DNA of 64,000 nt, taken from positions 1 to 64,000 of the forward strand of contig SEYW01000015.1 in NCBI GenBank assembly GCA_004168015.1, read 5' to 3'. The notes beneath the pieces are model-generated. The model had not been told where the DNA came from and made no database searches. It saw nothing but the letters and a program-made list of their open reading frames with translations. The stretch comes from Methylolobus aquaticus. Its GTDB lineage: Bacteria > Pseudomonadota > Gammaproteobacteria > Methylococcales > Methylococcaceae. Shown piece after piece: positions 62,513-64,000 of the stretch. A program made the position numbers and the translations under genes. The stretch's first letter is position 1. Each line of letters begins with the position of its first letter.

Positions 62513-63184
62513 TTGCGTACCGTGATTCGAGCGCTCCGGTGGTTGTTCTTCGCCGTTGTTGCCCGCCTGATCGTGTTGGTGGTGCTCGGACTCAATGTCC
62601 GGCATCGCGAGCGCTTGCCGACCAGCGGTCCCGCCATCATCGTCGGCAACCACAACAGCCACCTCGACACGCTGGTCCTGATGACACTGTTGCCCTTGGA
62701 ACTGCTGCCGCGAGTTCGGCCGGTCGCTGCGGCCGATTACTTTCTGGGCAAGGGTCTGCTGAGCTGGTTCGCCATCAATATCATCGGCATCCTCCCCTTG
62801 GAACGCCGGCCCGTCCGCGGAGTGGATCCGCTTGCGGCATGCAGTTCCGCCCTGACCCAGGGGGACATCCTGATCCTGTATCCCGAAGGGACTCGTGGCG
62901 AACCGGAGGAACTCGGCGCTTTCAAGAGCGGGATCGCCCATTTGGCTGCGCGGTGTCCGGAGGCACGGACGACCCCGGTTTACATGAAGGGGCTGGGTAA
63001 GGCGCTGCCTAAGGGGGAGGCCTTGCTGGTACCCTTTTTCTGCGATGTCTTCGTGGGCGAAGCCCTGCACTGTGACGGAAATCGGCGGACCTACATGGCC
63101 TCCTTGCAAGCCGCTTATGAGGCGTTGGCAGAAGAGGCCGGAGACCGACGGCCTCCCAGGGCGACAGCCATGCCGCCGCCGTGA
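62513..63184 (+). CDS. 1-acyl-glycerol-3-phosphate acyltransferase (PlsC-like)
   Basis: About 223 residues. An N-terminal membrane helix (ALRWLFFAVVARLIVLVVLGL) is followed by the HX4D motif NHNSHLD, IIGILPLERRP and the substrate motif LYPEGTRGEPEELGAFKSG. It acylates lysophosphatidate or a related lipid. Start: TTG 62513, five bases after the cdsA stop, or GTG 62522; the frame runs further upstream inside cdsA without family likeness. In E. coli ynbABC the third gene is a fusion-type acyltransferase/hydrolase, so this is a shorter variant of that arrangement. Likely one operon of three lipid genes. Confidence 0.88.
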   Translation: MRTVIRALRWLFFAVVARLIVLVVLGLNVRHRERLPTSGPAIIVGNHNSHLDTLVLMTLLPLELLPRVRPVAAADYFLGKGLLSWFAINIIGILPLERRPVRGVDPLAACSSALTQGDILILYPEGTRGEPEELGAFKSGIAHLAARCPEARTTPVYMKGLGKALPKGEALLVPFFCDVFVGEALHCDGNRRTYMASLQAAYEALAEEAGDRRPPRATAMPPP

Positions 63185-63343
63185 ACCCGTCATATCCCCT
63201 CGGGTGTGTGCCTTGCGACGAAACTTAGGCGCGAGGAACGGTCAAACAACTGGGAACCATGAATCGGCCACCCGGATCGGTGCAGCAAACAGCAAGTGAG
63301 CCTCGGGGCTCATTCCACGACACGCAAACAATATGGACCGCAT

Positions 63344-64000
63344 ATGAATCAGTATTGGCACTTACTCCACGGATCTTTCGGCCTACCGCAATTGCACGGC
63401 GCCGGCGGAGATGAAGGTGGCGGTTTGGTGGGTTTGGTCGAAACCTTACTGGCCGCGATTACCGATCTGCTCGATTCGAGCAGCCAATGGGTGATGTTAC
63501 CGGGAATCCAGGGACTTGGCAGCAATCTGCATCCGATGATCGTGCACTTCCCTATCGCATTGCTGGCGACCTTTTTTCTTCTGGAGCTTGCGGGCTTGGG
63601 CCTGCGTCGCCCTGTCTTGCGTCAAGTCGCTGCGTGGATGTTGTACCTCGGGGCGGCCGGCGCAGTGGTTGCCGCGACCGCCGGCTTTCTGGCCGCCGCC
63701 GAGGTTCCCCATGGCGGCCAGGTACATGAAATCATGGAATGGCACCAGCGTCTGATGGTTACCGTGTCAGTGTTGGCGGTCGTGCTCGCGTTGTGGCGTG
63801 GCCTGGGCGGCATGGCGGTGTCAACCATGGCGGTGGGCCTCAATCTGTTCCTGGCGACCGCCATGATGGGGTTGATGGTTTTCGGCACGGATCTCGGCGG
63901 GTTGATGGTTTACCGCTACGGCGTGGGCGTCGCCAGTCTGCAGAGTCAGGAAGAGGCTCATCAGCACCTGCACTCCGCGGTTGAGGAACCCATGACTCGG
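63344..64000 (+). CDS. DUF2231-type membrane protein (3' end outside window)
   Basis: The frame is open to the last base (219 codons seen). After about 60 soluble residues comes LHPMIVHFPIALLATFFLLE, the start of a DUF2231 domain of four helices, ending GTDLGGLMVYRYGVGV, with His residues (HPMIVHF, VHEIMEWHQR) placed as in heme-binding-like membrane proteins of this group. A His/Glu-rich tail (EEAHQHLHSAVEE) follows and the frame then leaves the window. DUF2231 proteins often neighbour cytochromes or metal proteins; function not known. Start ATG 63344, with no strong ribosome site. Confidence 0.8.
   Translation, partial: MNQYWHLLHGSFGLPQLHGAGGDEGGGLVGLVETLLAAITDLLDSSSQWVMLPGIQGLGSNLHPMIVHFPIALLATFFLLELAGLGLRRPVLRQVAAWMLYLGAAGAVVAATAGFLAAAEVPHGGQVHEIMEWHQRLMVTVSVLAVVLALWRGLGGMAVSTMAVGLNLFLATAMMGLMVFGTDLGGLMVYRYGVGVASLQSQEEAHQHLHSAVEEPMTR

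Overview
The window looks like a chromosomal segment of a GC-rich gammaproteobacterium. The evidence is an E. coli-like ParE, a FliA-type sigma factor, an OpgG-type periplasmic glucan protein, a cis/trans fatty acid isomerase and a complete hopanoid operon. Glycogen catabolism next to acetate kinase plus hopanoids would suit a glycogen-storing or purple-sulfur/methylotroph-like lineage, but the genus cannot be fixed from sequence alone. I see no rRNA, tRNA, CRISPR array or insertion sequence.

Layout. (1) 1-5.8 kb: glycogen phosphorylase (5' end cut by the window), debranching enzyme GlgX and acetate kinase in a row on +. (2) 6.5-28.3 kb: a more A/T-rich accessory locus on + for an ABC-exported, probably sulfated, surface polysaccharide. 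It holds a glycosyltransferase, KpsM/KpsT/KpsE/KpsD-type exporter genes, two very large multidomain glycosyltransferases, three sulfotransferases, an FkbM methyltransferase, a parallel beta-helix protein and a secreted GH5-like protein that lacks the expected nucleophile. KpsT carries an unusual ~480-residue Arg/Ala/Gly/Ser-rich tail. Long gene-free spacers separate many of these genes. (3) 28.6-38.4 kb: a small hypothetical gene, then a minus-strand series: asparagine synthase, HugZ-like protein, O-methyltransferase coupled to a large MASE1-PAS hybrid histidine kinase, and OpgG. (4) 38.7-40.2 kb: an isolated FliA-like sigma factor and an MlaC/HpnM-like lipid carrier.

(5) 40.3-51.7 kb: the hopanoid region. 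One minus-strand operon runs squalene synthase - squalene-hopene cyclase - hpnG - hpnN - hpnO - copC - copD, and hpnH lies divergently across a shared promoter region. (6) 51.8-55.3 kb: ispA - dxs - apt, supplying farnesyl diphosphate to the same pathway. (7) 55.6-64 kb: parE, a hexose-6-phosphate mutarotase followed by the fatty acid cis/trans isomerase, a CDP-alcohol phosphatidyltransferase - CdsA - acyltransferase cassette resembling E. coli ynbABC, and the start of a DUF2231 membrane protein.

Together the right half is devoted to membrane composition (hopanoids, isoprenoid supply, cis/trans fatty acids, phospholipid headgroups) and the left half to stored and exported carbohydrate. The strongest candidates for something undescribed are the tailed KpsT with its in-frame G8 tract, the sulfated-polysaccharide locus as a whole, and the coupling of copC/copD to the hopanoid operon.
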